In this document: positions 25,767-33,998 of the stretch, one piece after another
Layout of the letters: the number at the start of each line of letters is the position of its first letter
How positions within the stretch are numbered: position 1 is the stretch's first letter
Origin: Elusimicrobiota bacterium
GTDB taxonomy: Bacteria; Elusimicrobiota; Elusimicrobia; UBA1565; UBA9628
Direction of reading: 5' to 3'
NCBI GenBank assembly: GCA_016218575.1
Contig: JACRDN010000023.1
Coordinates: 1 to 64,000, forward strand
Length of the DNA: 64,000 nt
The notes under the pieces: model-generated
Seen by the model: only the letters and a program-made list of their open reading frames with translations
Told to the model about the DNA's origin: nothing
The model's database searches: none
Made by a program: the position numbers and the translations under genes

Positions 25767-25793
25767 CGAAATAAATTTGCAACAGCAGCCTGG

Positions 25794-25799
25794 TATGCT
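25794..25799 (+). promoter_or_regulatory. -10-like TATGCT box for the small membrane protein
   Basis: TATGCT lies 7 nt before the ATG at 25807 and no Shine-Dalgarno precedes the start. Confidence 0.3.
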
Positions 25800-25806
25800 C
25801 CCTCAT

Positions 25807-25986
25807 ATGAACATCATCATGATAGTGGGGGCCAAGGCACAAAGCGGGCTTCTGAACGGAACCGGGCAATTCGGCGGATTATGCGCCTGGATCCTTCTCC
25901 TGGCCGGCAGCGCTTCTTTGGTCAAGGCCTTCCGCCTGCTGCGCAAGGTCCCCTGCGCCACCACGACCTCCCCGGTCTCGGACTAA
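25807..25986 (+). CDS. Small single-pass membrane protein (59 aa)
   Basis: Starts MNIIMIVGAKAQSGLLNG and has one hydrophobic helix at about 22-37 (GGLCAWILLLAGSASLV), followed by a basic segment (KAFRLLRKV). That predicts an inner-membrane protein with a cytoplasmic tail. Upstream in-frame codons exist but overlap the preceding small gene. No family was recognised. Confidence 0.5.
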   Translation: MNIIMIVGAKAQSGLLNGTGQFGGLCAWILLLAGSASLVKAFRLLRKVPCATTTSPVSD

Positions 25987-25989
25987 GTC

Positions 25990-26014
25990 GAATTCGGTGA
26001 CAGTTGCCGAATTC
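25990..26014. promoter_or_regulatory. Palindromic operator candidate 1 upstream of thpR
   Basis: GAATTCGG and CCGAATTC arms (8 bp, perfect) flank a 9-nt centre. The core CGGTGACAGTTGCCGAATT matches operator candidate 2 at most positions. It lies just after the small membrane protein stop. No T-tract follows, so it is unlikely to be a terminator. Confidence 0.5.
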
Positions 26015-26031
26015 CAAAAAAGCCAATTAAG

Positions 26032-26037
26032 TATACT
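26032..26037 (+). promoter_or_regulatory. -10-like TATACT box for thpR
   Basis: TATACT sits between the two palindromes, 29 nt before the thpR ATG. This placement would let bound repressor cover the promoter and the start site. Confidence 0.45.
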
Positions 26038-26046
26038 GTCGGGAAA

Positions 26047-26063
26047 TCGGTAACTGTTACCGA
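26047..26063. promoter_or_regulatory. Palindromic operator candidate 2 at the thpR start
   Basis: TCGGTAAC-T-GTTACCGA is a perfect 17-bp palindrome ending 3 nt before the thpR ATG. Its centre (26055) is 53 bp, close to five helical turns, from the centre of candidate 1 (26002). The two share about 17 of 21 positions. Confidence 0.55.
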
Positions 26064-26066
26064 ATT

Positions 26067-26639
26067 ATGAGGGCATTTTTCGCGGTTGCGGTCGAGGCGG
26101 CGCTGAAGGAGGGCGCGGGGCGGCTCATCGAGGAGTTGGGACGGACCGGAGCGGATTTCAAATGGGTGGACCCTGGCCAGCTGCACTTGACCTTGAGCTT
26201 TTTGGGGGAGGTTGCGGAGTCCAAGGTTCCGACCCTGGCCGGGGCCCTTGAGGAGGCCGTGGGGTCGCGCCCGGCCTTCGACTTGGTCTTCGACCGATGG
26301 GGGGCTTTCGAATCCTGGGATTATCCCCGGGTGATTTGGCTCGGGGCCTCTCAAGGCGAGGAGGAGCTCAAGGCCTTGGCGGAAGACCTCAGCAAGGCCT
26401 TGGCCCGCGCCCATCTCCTGCCCATCGGCCCCTCCGGCCGGGAGTTCAAGACCCACCTGACCTTGGGCCGCATGCGCAGCCCTTCGCGCCTCGATCCCCT
26501 GAAGGCGCTCATGAAAAATCCGCCGTCCCTGGAGGGGCTCAGGACCAAGGTCGAAAGCTTGGTCCTCTTCAAGAGCGAGCTCGGTCCGAAAGGGCCTTCC
26601 TACACTGTCCTCAATAGCGCCGGATTGCCGCGGCCGTAG
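26067..26639 (+). CDS. thpR: RNA 2',3'-cyclic phosphodiesterase (2'-5' RNA ligase family)
   Basis: A 190-residue member of the 2H phosphoesterase family. The two HxT motifs are His40 (HLTLSF) and His130 (HLTLGR). ThpR opens 2',3'-cyclic phosphates at RNA ends; the ligase reaction is a side activity. The protein is cytoplasmic. The ATG at 26067 follows directly after a perfect palindrome. Its end overlaps the convergent S41 protease gene by 29 bp. Confidence 0.93.
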   Translation: MRAFFAVAVEAALKEGAGRLIEELGRTGADFKWVDPGQLHLTLSFLGEVAESKVPTLAGALEEAVGSRPAFDLVFDRWGAFESWDYPRVIWLGASQGEEELKALAEDLSKALARAHLLPIGPSGREFKTHLTLGRMRSPSRLDPLKALMKNPPSLEGLRTKVESLVLFKSELGPKGPSYTVLNSAGLPRP

Positions 26640-28758
26640 CCTGGCTTGAGTACGATATCATGTCCGAAAGAATCCGCGCGGACTCCTCAAGTTCGACGTC
26701 GGGAAGGGGGGAGGAGGGCTTCTCGGTTTCCCCGGGCTCTGCCGTCACGGTGACCGGGCCTGTGGACAGGACAATCGGCTTTTGGGCCAGGGCGTCATCG
26801 AGGCTGATTGCGGCCGTGGTCAATCCCGCGGAGCGGCGCTTTAGGCGCTCAATCTTCCGCGCCTCGAGGCGCTCCTCATCGCGCTTCTTCTCTTCCAGAC
26901 GCTTACGCTCATTGAGGGAAATAAATTTCTCCTTCTTCTGCCGTTCGTAGCGCTGCATGTCCTCCTTGACCCAGGTGAACTCAGGCGACGCGGCAAGGCG
27001 CTTGGCCGAGCTTTCGCGTAATTGCTTCAGAAGTGCCGGCGTGACGGTGGCGCTGGGCTGGTAGGAGACCGGATCCACCTCGTCGTAAGGCAGGGCGCCA
27101 GGAAGCGAGGACTCCGTCATGTCTAAAAGGTCGTTGATCGAGGGCAGGTGGATGTCTGGAATGACCCCGCGGTGCTGGGTGGATCCTCCCGATATCCGGT
27201 AGAATTTTTGCACGGTCATCTTGATGGCTCCCGGCGGGTAGCTCTTGAGCGCGGAGGGCAGGTATTGCGCCAGCTCCGTGATGGACTGCACCGTGCCTTT
27301 CCCGAAAGTGCTTTTCTCTCCCACCACCACGGCCCGGCCGTAGTCTTGGAGGGCGGCGGCCAGTATCTCCGAGGCCGAGGCGGAGGCGCGGCTTGTGAGC
27401 ACGAGCATGGGCCCGGCGTAGGAGACGTCTGAGACGGTGTCCTTCAAAACCTTGGTGACTCCGCGCGCGTCCTTGATTTGGACCACGGGCCCCTTCGGGA
27501 TGAAGAGCCCGGTCAGGGACAGCGATTCCGGGAGCGAGCCTCCGCCATTGCGCCTCAAGTCCAGGATAAGCCCGGAGATGTCCTGCTTCTTGAGGTGCTC
27601 GAGGAGCTTCTCGACGTCTTGGGTCGTGCTTTTGCTCGAGATGATGGACTTGGTGTCGGCGTAGAAGGAGGGAAGGTCTATCACCCCGATCCGGAGGGCC
27701 CCGCCGGCCGGCTCTCGAAGTTCGATGAGGCGAGCCTTGGCCTCCTGGTCCTTAAGCCTGATCTCGTCGCGTACCAAGGAGACCACGACCCTGGTGGAGG
27801 GGTCTATGGCGTCGGCCGGAATCACGCGCAGGCGCACGACCGTGCCTTTTTCCCCGCGGATCATTCCCACCAGGCGGTCTAGCTTCATGCCCATGGCCTC
27901 CACGAAAGGCTCGTCCCCCTGGGCCACGGCCTCGATGCGGTCGTTGGGCTTGAGCCTCTTGTCGATGTCCGCCGGCCCTCCCGGGACCAGCGAGACGATC
28001 TTGGCGTAACCGTCTTCGGAGCGCAGCACAGCCCCGATGCCCACCAAAGAAAGCCGCATGTTGATGTTGAAGTTCTCCATCTGCGGCGCGGCCATGTAAT
28101 CGGAGTGGGGATCAAAGGTATGGGCCAAGGCCGTGAGATAGTTCTGGAGGATGTCGCTCGAGTCGAGCTCCCGGTAGCTGCGCAGGAGCCTCTCATAACG
28201 CAGCGAGATCGTCTTATTCCGCTCCTCGGGCTTGGCCTTGTTGAGGCGCTCCTGTAGGAGTTCGTATTTGATCCTCAAGCGCCAGAGAGCCTGGGCTTCC
28301 TGGGGCGTGCGGGACCATGGCTCCTCATGGCGGTTGATGTTGAGGCGGTCATCGGTATTGAAAGTGGGGGTGGAGCGCAGGATTTGCCGCACCAGGGCCT
28401 CGCGCTCCTCCAGGCGCTTCATGAAGCGTTCGAATATCTCGTAGGCCGGCCGCAGGTCTCCCTGCTTGGCCTGGGCGGCCAAGGCGTCGCCGTAGCGCGC
28501 CTTAAACTCGTCCACGTCCGACTTTTCAAAAATCATATGGTTGTAGTCGTACATGTCGAGGTATTGCGCGAGCAGGTCCTGGGAGGTCTTCTTGTCCAGG
28601 GGGTGATGGTTGTAGTGGTTGTTCTCAAGGATCCGGGCCACCATTTGCCCGATCAGGGAGGCCTCGGGGTCCGGCTCGAGCGCGGCCTGGCCCCAGCCCC
28701 CCGCGCAGAAGAGGAGCCAGGACGCGCAAACGACCTTTAGGAGGGGTTTGGAGCGCAC
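26611..28758 (-). CDS. Tail-specific (Prc-type) S41 periplasmic protease
   Basis: A 715-residue product with a signal peptide (WLLFCAGGWGQAA). A long N-terminal helical domain (about 35-235) is followed by a PDZ domain (about 240-330, RLSLVGIGAVLRSEDGYAKI). The S41 catalytic domain follows, with the Ser in SRASASASEIL near 455 and the Lys in GEKSTFGKGTVQ near 480. A DUF3340-like Lys/Glu-rich C-terminus completes the Prc plan. It should trim or degrade periplasmic proteins from their C-termini. The start is GTG at 28758, 1 nt after the PC4-like stop. Confidence 0.93.
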   Translation of the reverse strand: MRSKPLLKVVCASWLLFCAGGWGQAALEPDPEASLIGQMVARILENNHYNHHPLDKKTSQDLLAQYLDMYDYNHMIFEKSDVDEFKARYGDALAAQAKQGDLRPAYEIFERFMKRLEEREALVRQILRSTPTFNTDDRLNINRHEEPWSRTPQEAQALWRLRIKYELLQERLNKAKPEERNKTISLRYERLLRSYRELDSSDILQNYLTALAHTFDPHSDYMAAPQMENFNINMRLSLVGIGAVLRSEDGYAKIVSLVPGGPADIDKRLKPNDRIEAVAQGDEPFVEAMGMKLDRLVGMIRGEKGTVVRLRVIPADAIDPSTRVVVSLVRDEIRLKDQEAKARLIELREPAGGALRIGVIDLPSFYADTKSIISSKSTTQDVEKLLEHLKKQDISGLILDLRRNGGGSLPESLSLTGLFIPKGPVVQIKDARGVTKVLKDTVSDVSYAGPMLVLTSRASASASEILAAALQDYGRAVVVGEKSTFGKGTVQSITELAQYLPSALKSYPPGAIKMTVQKFYRISGGSTQHRGVIPDIHLPSINDLLDMTESSLPGALPYDEVDPVSYQPSATVTPALLKQLRESSAKRLAASPEFTWVKEDMQRYERQKKEKFISLNERKRLEEKKRDEERLEARKIERLKRRSAGLTTAAISLDDALAQKPIVLSTGPVTVTAEPGETEKPSSPLPDVELEESARILSDMISYSSQATAAAIRRY

Positions 28759-28759
28759 T

Positions 28760-29248
28760 TTACACGCTGTGGGCGGGCTGCCTTGTTTTTCCGTTGGCGC
28801 CCAGCCATTTCTGCATATCCTGGAGAAGGACCAAAGTCTTCCCGAGGTCCCCGTAGGAAAAGCGCACGCCCTTCTTGGACCAGCCCTTGTAGCCTTCCTC
28901 GTCCACCCACTCGCGCAGGTCGAGGCTCGTGGCGTCGCGGAAAATCGTGACCCTCAGGACGAGCTCGACTCCTATCTTCTTGGGAAAGCGCGCCAGTTCC
29001 TTCTCCTCCAGGGCTTGCGGCTCCTTGGGGAGCTTCGAGAGGCTCTCGACCAGTCCCGAGAGGATGGCGGCGTTCACGGTGACCCCCGACTTGGTGGGGC
29101 CTGTGTAGCCCTCGCCCTTGAGGAAGGTGCGGATGGAGCCGAATTGATGGCCCTTGAACTCGTCCGCGTAGAATTTGAGCTCGCTGTTCTCCGAAAGAGC
29201 CAAAGATCCGAACTCCTTTAAAGGCTTGAACTCCCTGGTTTCTGGCAT
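28760..29248 (-). CDS. Tandem PC4-like single-stranded nucleic-acid-binding protein
   Basis: A 162-residue product that I read as two PC4/YdbC-like modules. The first is about residues 13-72 (ELKFYADEFKGHQFGSIRTF, then TGPTKSGVTV). The second is about 90-155 (ELVLRVTIFRDATSLDLREW, then KGWSKKGVRFSYGDL). Each shows the strands plus basic turn plus helix of the PC4 fold, which binds single-stranded DNA. Bacterial PC4-like proteins are usually single modules that dimerise, so one chain may supply both halves here. I start at the ATG at 29248, preceded by GGAGGG. Confidence 0.7.
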   Translation of the reverse strand: MPETREFKPLKEFGSLALSENSELKFYADEFKGHQFGSIRTFLKGEGYTGPTKSGVTVNAAILSGLVESLSKLPKEPQALEEKELARFPKKIGVELVLRVTIFRDATSLDLREWVDEEGYKGWSKKGVRFSYGDLGKTLVLLQDMQKWLGANGKTRQPAHSV

Positions 29249-29332
29249 AGACCCTCCGTTGGCTGTGATCTTAGCAAATTGCGCCATTAGCTATACGAGC
29301 GACCCCCTCAAAAAGTTCCATGGGTAATGGGG

Positions 29333-29338
29333 TATAAT
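29333..29338 (+). promoter_or_regulatory. -10 TATAAT box for the CNNM-CBS-EIIA gene
   Basis: A perfect TATAAT ends 11 nt before the ATG at 29350. No Shine-Dalgarno lies between. Confidence 0.5.
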
Positions 29339-29349
29339 AGCACCCAGCC

Positions 29350-30858
29350 ATGGCATGGGTTCTGTTGGTCTCGGTTTTCCTCATCGGGCTCAACGCCCTT
29401 TTCGTCCTCATGGAGTTCGCCTTGGTCAAGGTGCGCTCCTCACACATCGAGATGCTGATCCGCCGGGGCAGCGCCAGGGCCGTGGGGGTCAAGGAGCTCC
29501 AAGGGCGTTTGGACGATTACCTGGCCGCCATCCAAATGGGCATCACCGTGATCGCTTTGGCCCTAGGGTGGATCGGGGAGCCCGCCCTCGCCCGGATGAT
29601 GGGCTCTCTTCTTCAATCCCTGCCGAGCCCCATGCCCATCCCGCTGCTAGAGAGCCTGGCCTTCGGGCTGGGTCTGCTCCTGCTCTCCTGGGCCCATATC
29701 GTGTTCGGGGAGCTTATCCCGCGCTCGATCGGCCTTCAAAAGGCCGAGTCCATCGCCTTGGGAGGGGTCTATGCCTTGAGGCGCTTCTCGAGCTTCCTGC
29801 GCCTGCCCGTGTCCTTCATGTCCTACTGCTCCCGGCTCTTTCTAAAGATTTTCGGTTTCAAGACCGCCGCGGAATCCGAGCCCGTCGTCTCTGAGGAGGA
29901 AATGCGCATCCTCCTGGGGGAGACCCAGGAGCGGGGGACCTTGCCCTTGGAGAGGCTGCTTCTTCTCGAGAATCTGTTCGATTTCGGCCGCACCAAGGTC
30001 TCCGAGATCATGGTGCCCAAGGACAAGATGGCCTTTCTGTCCTTGGCCAAGCCATGGGCGGAGAACTGGGACCTGGTCCGGTCCCGGAGACTCTCCCGCT
30101 ATCCCCTGTGCGAGAGAGACATAGAATCCGTCATCGGCATGGTGCACGTCAAGGACTTGATGTTACGGCCGCCGGAGAGCTCCCAGGAACTGAGGAAGAT
30201 CAGGCGAGACCTCGCCGAGGTCCGCGAGGGCGACTCCTTGGAAAAGCTTCTCAAGTATTTCCCGGACAAGGGCATCCACCTGGCCGCGGTGCGCGACGCC
30301 CAGGGCCAGCTCACGGGCTTCATCACGCTCGAGGACATCCTGGAGGAGCTGGTGGGAGAGGTGCACGACGAATTTGATCTTCCCCAGGCCTGGTCCTTGA
30401 TGGACGTCCTGGTGCCCCAGAGCGTCTCGGTCGAGCTCCAGGCGGCCGACAGCGCCGAGGCGATTTCCCGTCTTTTGGAGAGGCTCGCCGCGGCCTGCCC
30501 CACCTTGAAGAGGGATGAAATTTTCAAGGCCGTCTGGGAGCGCGAGGCCAAGTTCTCAAGTGCCGTGGGCCACGGTGTGGCCGTCCCCCACGCGCGCCTG
30601 GCGGGCTTCGACAAGACCTTGGTGGCCTTGGGGCGTTTTGTGAAGCCCGTCCCCTTTCCCGCCCCCGACGCCGTGCCCGTGCGCCTGATCTTTCTCATCC
30701 TCACCCCGGCCGCGACCCCGGTGGCCCAGCTCCGGGTTCTCGGCCGCATCGCCTCCCTCATGACCAATGAGACCCTGCGTCGCAAGCTCCTCCGCGCCAA
30801 GACCGCCGAATCCATGCTCGAGACCTTGCGCACCGCCGACACCTTGCTCGCGATTTAG
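29350..30858 (+). CDS. CNNM/CBS membrane protein fused to a PTS EIIA domain
   Basis: A 502-residue product. Residues 1-175 form a DUF21/CNNM transporter domain with about four membrane helices (VLLVSVFLIGLNALFVLMEF). A CBS pair at about 185-345 follows (VSEIMVPKDKM ... TGFITLEDILEELVGEVHDE). Instead of the usual CorC/HlyC tail, residues about 355-500 are a PTS EIIA type-2/Ntr domain. This keeps the phosphorylatable His in GHGVAVPHARL. CNNM proteins export or regulate Mg2+ and similar ions, so phosphorylation by HPr or EINtr may tune the transporter. It has its own leaderless-type promoter. Confidence 0.9.
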   Translation: MAWVLLVSVFLIGLNALFVLMEFALVKVRSSHIEMLIRRGSARAVGVKELQGRLDDYLAAIQMGITVIALALGWIGEPALARMMGSLLQSLPSPMPIPLLESLAFGLGLLLLSWAHIVFGELIPRSIGLQKAESIALGGVYALRRFSSFLRLPVSFMSYCSRLFLKIFGFKTAAESEPVVSEEEMRILLGETQERGTLPLERLLLLENLFDFGRTKVSEIMVPKDKMAFLSLAKPWAENWDLVRSRRLSRYPLCERDIESVIGMVHVKDLMLRPPESSQELRKIRRDLAEVREGDSLEKLLKYFPDKGIHLAAVRDAQGQLTGFITLEDILEELVGEVHDEFDLPQAWSLMDVLVPQSVSVELQAADSAEAISRLLERLAAACPTLKRDEIFKAVWEREAKFSSAVGHGVAVPHARLAGFDKTLVALGRFVKPVPFPAPDAVPVRLIFLILTPAATPVAQLRVLGRIASLMTNETLRRKLLRAKTAESMLETLRTADTLLAI

Positions 30859-30873
30859 GCGCCAGCCGTTAAC

Positions 30874-31431
30874 TTACTTAACTTGCTGCGGAATTAGTTC
30901 GGGATGCACGGCGCAATAGAACTTGCTTCCCTTAGGCGCATCGTGATCTTCAAATGATTCATCGTCTGACAGCTTGTATTTTAGGAGACGCACGGTTCCT
31001 ATATGGGAATAACTCTTGTCAAGGAAGTCGGCGTGGGCTCTTGGAACCGCGGTTTCGGCGAAGCTGACTTGGAGCATGAATTCCGCTCGCTCGGTTTTCG
31101 ATCGAATGAGGAAATAATCCCTGCCATGTTCAATAATGGCCTCGGAACCGTCCAGAATAGACGGACCTGAACCAAAGCATCCGGTCTGCCACAAGAAGGC
31201 GGACAATCGTTTGTCCTGGGATTCATGGAGTTTGAAGAAGAATCCGGTCGTGGTCCAATCGTTCTTTAGGTAACAAGAGACGAGCGTTTTCGGTTTTTGC
31301 GGAGAGAATTTTGGGATATCCTCGCTGACGGCTTGCAATTGCTGCTCCCATATGGGTTTGTCGAGCGCCCAGCAGGGCGAGACGAGCAGGAAGAGCTCGG
31401 CCAAAAGCAATCCGACATTTCTTGATTTCAC
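30874..31431 (-). CDS. Hypothetical exported protein
   Basis: A 185-residue product with a signal peptide (VGLLLAELFLLVSPCWA). The mature part has four cysteines (SCYLKND, TGCFGSG, FYCAVHP and the signal-end Cys) and a beta-rich pattern. No family was recognised. The codons are visibly less G+C-rich than the neighbours, which hints at later acquisition. It converges on the CNNM-EIIA gene with a 15-nt gap that contains the small repeat GTTAACTTACTTAACTTG. Confidence 0.65.
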   Translation of the reverse strand: MKSRNVGLLLAELFLLVSPCWALDKPIWEQQLQAVSEDIPKFSPQKPKTLVSCYLKNDWTTTGFFFKLHESQDKRLSAFLWQTGCFGSGPSILDGSEAIIEHGRDYFLIRSKTERAEFMLQVSFAETAVPRAHADFLDKSYSHIGTVRLLKYKLSDDESFEDHDAPKGSKFYCAVHPELIPQQVK

Positions 31432-31466
31432 AAACTCAGGATGGCCTGTTTCCGCGGTTGATTACA

Positions 31467-31532
31467 GGGCCAAAAGACCTAGATCAGACATAGGCACAGC
31501 ATCGGTAATTATGCCTCAAAATAAAATAAAAT
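31467..31532 (+). promoter_or_regulatory. Candidate hemE promoter with a GGGCC-type upstream motif
   Basis: GGGCC-AAAA-GA-CCTA at 31467-31481 matches the 5' block of the shared promoter modules. TAAAAT boxes are at 31522-31527 and 31527-31532; the second starts 60 bp after the motif. hemE begins at 31554 and has no clear Shine-Dalgarno. The rest of 31432-31553 shows only A/T-rich sequence. Confidence 0.4.
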
Positions 31533-31553
31533 AAGGCGTAATTTCCTTAAATT

Positions 31554-32573
31554 ATGGAACAAAGGTCGTCCTTTCTTAGCGCCTGCCGTGGGCAGGCCGC
31601 GAACCGGATCCCGGTGTGGTTCATGCGCCAGGCCGGGCGCTATATGCCGGAGTACCAGGCCATGCGCCGGAAATACTCGATTCTGGAACTGGCCAAGACC
31701 CCGGAGCTCGCCTGCGAGGTCACCCTCCAGCCCGTGCGCCGCATGCCCGTGGACGCGGCCATCATTTTCGCGGACATTCTCCTGCCTCTGGAGCCCTTGG
31801 GGGCCCGCCTGCGCTTTGCTCCTGGGCCGATCCTTGGCAATCCCCTTAAGGAAGCGTCCCAGGTGGCGCGCCTACCGGAATTTGACGTGGAGGAGAAGCT
31901 CGGCTTCGTGTTCAAGGCCATCGCCTTGGCCGTCAAGGAACTCAAGGGCCTGCCCTTGATCGGCTTTGCCGCCGCCCCCTTCACCTTGGCGAGCTACTTG
32001 ATCGAAGGCGGGTCCTCGAGCCATTTCCTGAAGACCAAGGCCTTCATGCACTCCGAGCCCCGGGCTTGGGACCTCTTGATGAGAAAGCTGAGGGCCGTCA
32101 CCGCCCGCTACCTCGAGGGCCAGGCCGTGGCCGGGGCCTCGGCCCTTCAGCTCTTCGACTCCTGGGTCGGGGCCTTGTCGCCGGATCAATACCGGAGCCG
32201 CGTCCTGCCGCATTCGGCTTGGGTCCTGGAGAGGCTCAAGAAAACCAAGGTTCCCTTGATCCATTTCGGCACCGGGACCGCGGGCTTCCTCGAGGATTTC
32301 GCCGGAGCGGGGGGGGATGTGGTGGGAGTGGATTGGCGCATCGATCTTTCCCAGGCCTTCAAGCGGGCCGGAAAAAAGGCGGTCCAGGGCAATCTTGATC
32401 CTGCGCTTCTCATGGTTCCCAAGAAGGCCCTCCGGCAAGCCGTGGACGATATCCTGCGCCAGGCCGATGGCCGCCCCGGCTATATTTTCAACCTCGGCCA
32501 CGGCATCCTTCCCCAGACCCCCTTCGAAAACGTGAGCGCCGTGGTCGATTGGGTGCACGGCTATCGCCGTTAG
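31554..32573 (+). CDS. hemE: Uroporphyrinogen decarboxylase
   Basis: Removes four carboxyl groups from uroporphyrinogen III to give coproporphyrinogen III, in the cytoplasm. The 339-residue length is normal. The substrate-binding RQAGRYMPEY is at 25-34, the catalytic Asp lies in FADILLPLEPLG and GFAAAPFTLASYLIEGG follows. Nine nucleotides separate it from hemY, so it is the first gene of a short heme operon. Confidence 0.97.
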   Translation: MEQRSSFLSACRGQAANRIPVWFMRQAGRYMPEYQAMRRKYSILELAKTPELACEVTLQPVRRMPVDAAIIFADILLPLEPLGARLRFAPGPILGNPLKEASQVARLPEFDVEEKLGFVFKAIALAVKELKGLPLIGFAAAPFTLASYLIEGGSSSHFLKTKAFMHSEPRAWDLLMRKLRAVTARYLEGQAVAGASALQLFDSWVGALSPDQYRSRVLPHSAWVLERLKKTKVPLIHFGTGTAGFLEDFAGAGGDVVGVDWRIDLSQAFKRAGKKAVQGNLDPALLMVPKKALRQAVDDILRQADGRPGYIFNLGHGILPQTPFENVSAVVDWVHGYRR

Positions 32574-32582
32574 TTCCAGCCC

Positions 32583-33989
32583 ATGAAGCGAGTTCTGGTC
32601 TTGGGAGCCGGCATTTCCGGGCTTTGCGCGGCTTATGAGATTGTGGCGAGGTCCAGGCGCGAGGGGTTGTCGGTCGAAGTTCTGGTCTTGGAGGCCTCCT
32701 CTCGCGTTGGGGGCAAGGTCTTCACCGAAGTCCGCGACGGTGCCGTTTTCGAGAGGGGCCCGGACTCCTTCCTGTCCGTCAAGCCCCGGATTCTTGAATT
32801 GGCGCGGGAGCTGGGGCTTGGCTCCGAGCTTGTGCCAACCAACCCCGCGCGCAAGGGAGTCTGCGTGGTCTCCCGTGGGGAAATGATTCCGCTTCCCGAG
32901 GGCGGGCTCCTGCCGAGGAAGTTTTCATCCTGGCTGGGCCTTGAGCTTTTGAGCCTGCGGGGAAAACTTCGGGCCGGGCTCGAGCCTTTCGTGCCCGCGG
33001 GCGAGGAAAACCTGGACGAGTCTTTGGCGGACTTCACCCGCCGCCGCCTGGGCTCCGAGGTCCTGGATAAAATCGTGGCCCCGCTTTTTGCCGGGATATA
33101 CGCGGGCGACGCGGAGAAGCTGAGCTTAGCAAGTGCGTTCCCGCAATTCAAGGAAATGGAGAAGAAGGGTGGGGTTTTGAGAAGCCTGCGCCGGATGCCC
33201 GCTCCTTCAGGCCGCGGGAACACGATGTTCATGACGCTCAAGGGAGGATTGTCCAGCCTCACACAAGCCTTGGCCCTGCGCCTGCCGGGGCGGACGGTCC
33301 GCACCGGGGCGCGAGTGGAGCGCCTCTCCCGCGAGGGGAGGCAGTGGAAGGCCTTTGCCGGCGCTGGGAGCTTCACCGCGGATGTCGTGGTCTCGGCTTT
33401 GCCTGCCAATGCCCTAGCATCCCTTCTGCAGGATCTCGATGGGGAGCTTGCGGCGATCTTGGGCGAGATATCCTTCGTTTCCACGGCCACGGTCTCTTTC
33501 CTCTATGAAAAAAAGGGCTTCCCCCATCCCCTGGACGGATTCGGCTTCCTGGCGCCCAAGAGCGAGGGCCTAACCGTGTCGGCCGCGACCTTCACCTCCA
33601 CGAAATTCCAGGGCCGCGCTCCCGAGGGGAAGGTCCTGGTGCGCTGTTTTCTGGGCGGGGCCGGGCGCGAAGAATCGGCCGAGCTTGCCGACGCGGAGGT
33701 CGAGCGTCTGGCCCGGGAGGACTTGGTAAGGCTCTTGGGTTTGGGTTCCGTCAGGCCCGTGCTCTCCCAGACCACCCGTTGGCTCAAGGCCAACCCGCAG
33801 TACACGGTGGGCCATGAGTTGAGGCTCCAGCGAATTGCCTCTTGCCTAAAAGGGCATTTAGGCCTTATCCTATGCGGGTGCTCTTACAAAGGGGTCGGCC
33901 TGCCTGATTGCGCGGCCTCGGGCCGCGCGGCCGGGGAAGCGGCGGTGAGGCTTCTGTCGGGACGTGCGCTCGACTCTTCCATGGTCTAG
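32583..33989 (+). CDS. hemY: Oxygen-dependent proto-/coproporphyrinogen oxidase
   Basis: A 468-residue FAD enzyme that oxidises porphyrinogen to porphyrin. The dinucleotide-binding GAGISGLCAAYEI is at 8-20 and EASSRVGGKV anchors FAD. The C-terminal GVGLPDCAASGRAAGEAAV closes the FAD site. Whether it uses coproporphyrinogen or protoporphyrinogen cannot be told from sequence alone. Together with hemE it implies heme synthesis, but the remaining hem genes are outside the window. Confidence 0.94.
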   Translation: MKRVLVLGAGISGLCAAYEIVARSRREGLSVEVLVLEASSRVGGKVFTEVRDGAVFERGPDSFLSVKPRILELARELGLGSELVPTNPARKGVCVVSRGEMIPLPEGGLLPRKFSSWLGLELLSLRGKLRAGLEPFVPAGEENLDESLADFTRRRLGSEVLDKIVAPLFAGIYAGDAEKLSLASAFPQFKEMEKKGGVLRSLRRMPAPSGRGNTMFMTLKGGLSSLTQALALRLPGRTVRTGARVERLSREGRQWKAFAGAGSFTADVVVSALPANALASLLQDLDGELAAILGEISFVSTATVSFLYEKKGFPHPLDGFGFLAPKSEGLTVSAATFTSTKFQGRAPEGKVLVRCFLGGAGREESAELADAEVERLAREDLVRLLGLGSVRPVLSQTTRWLKANPQYTVGHELRLQRIASCLKGHLGLILCGCSYKGVGLPDCAASGRAAGEAAVRLLSGRALDSSMV

Positions 33990-33998
33990 AGGATAAGA

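Noticed and set aside
30859-30890. Possible second copy of the 53082-53179 element (GTTAACTTACTTAACTTGCTG)
   Set aside because: Only about 17 of 24 positions match and no long inverted arm is present; chance similarity in AT-rich sequence is likely.
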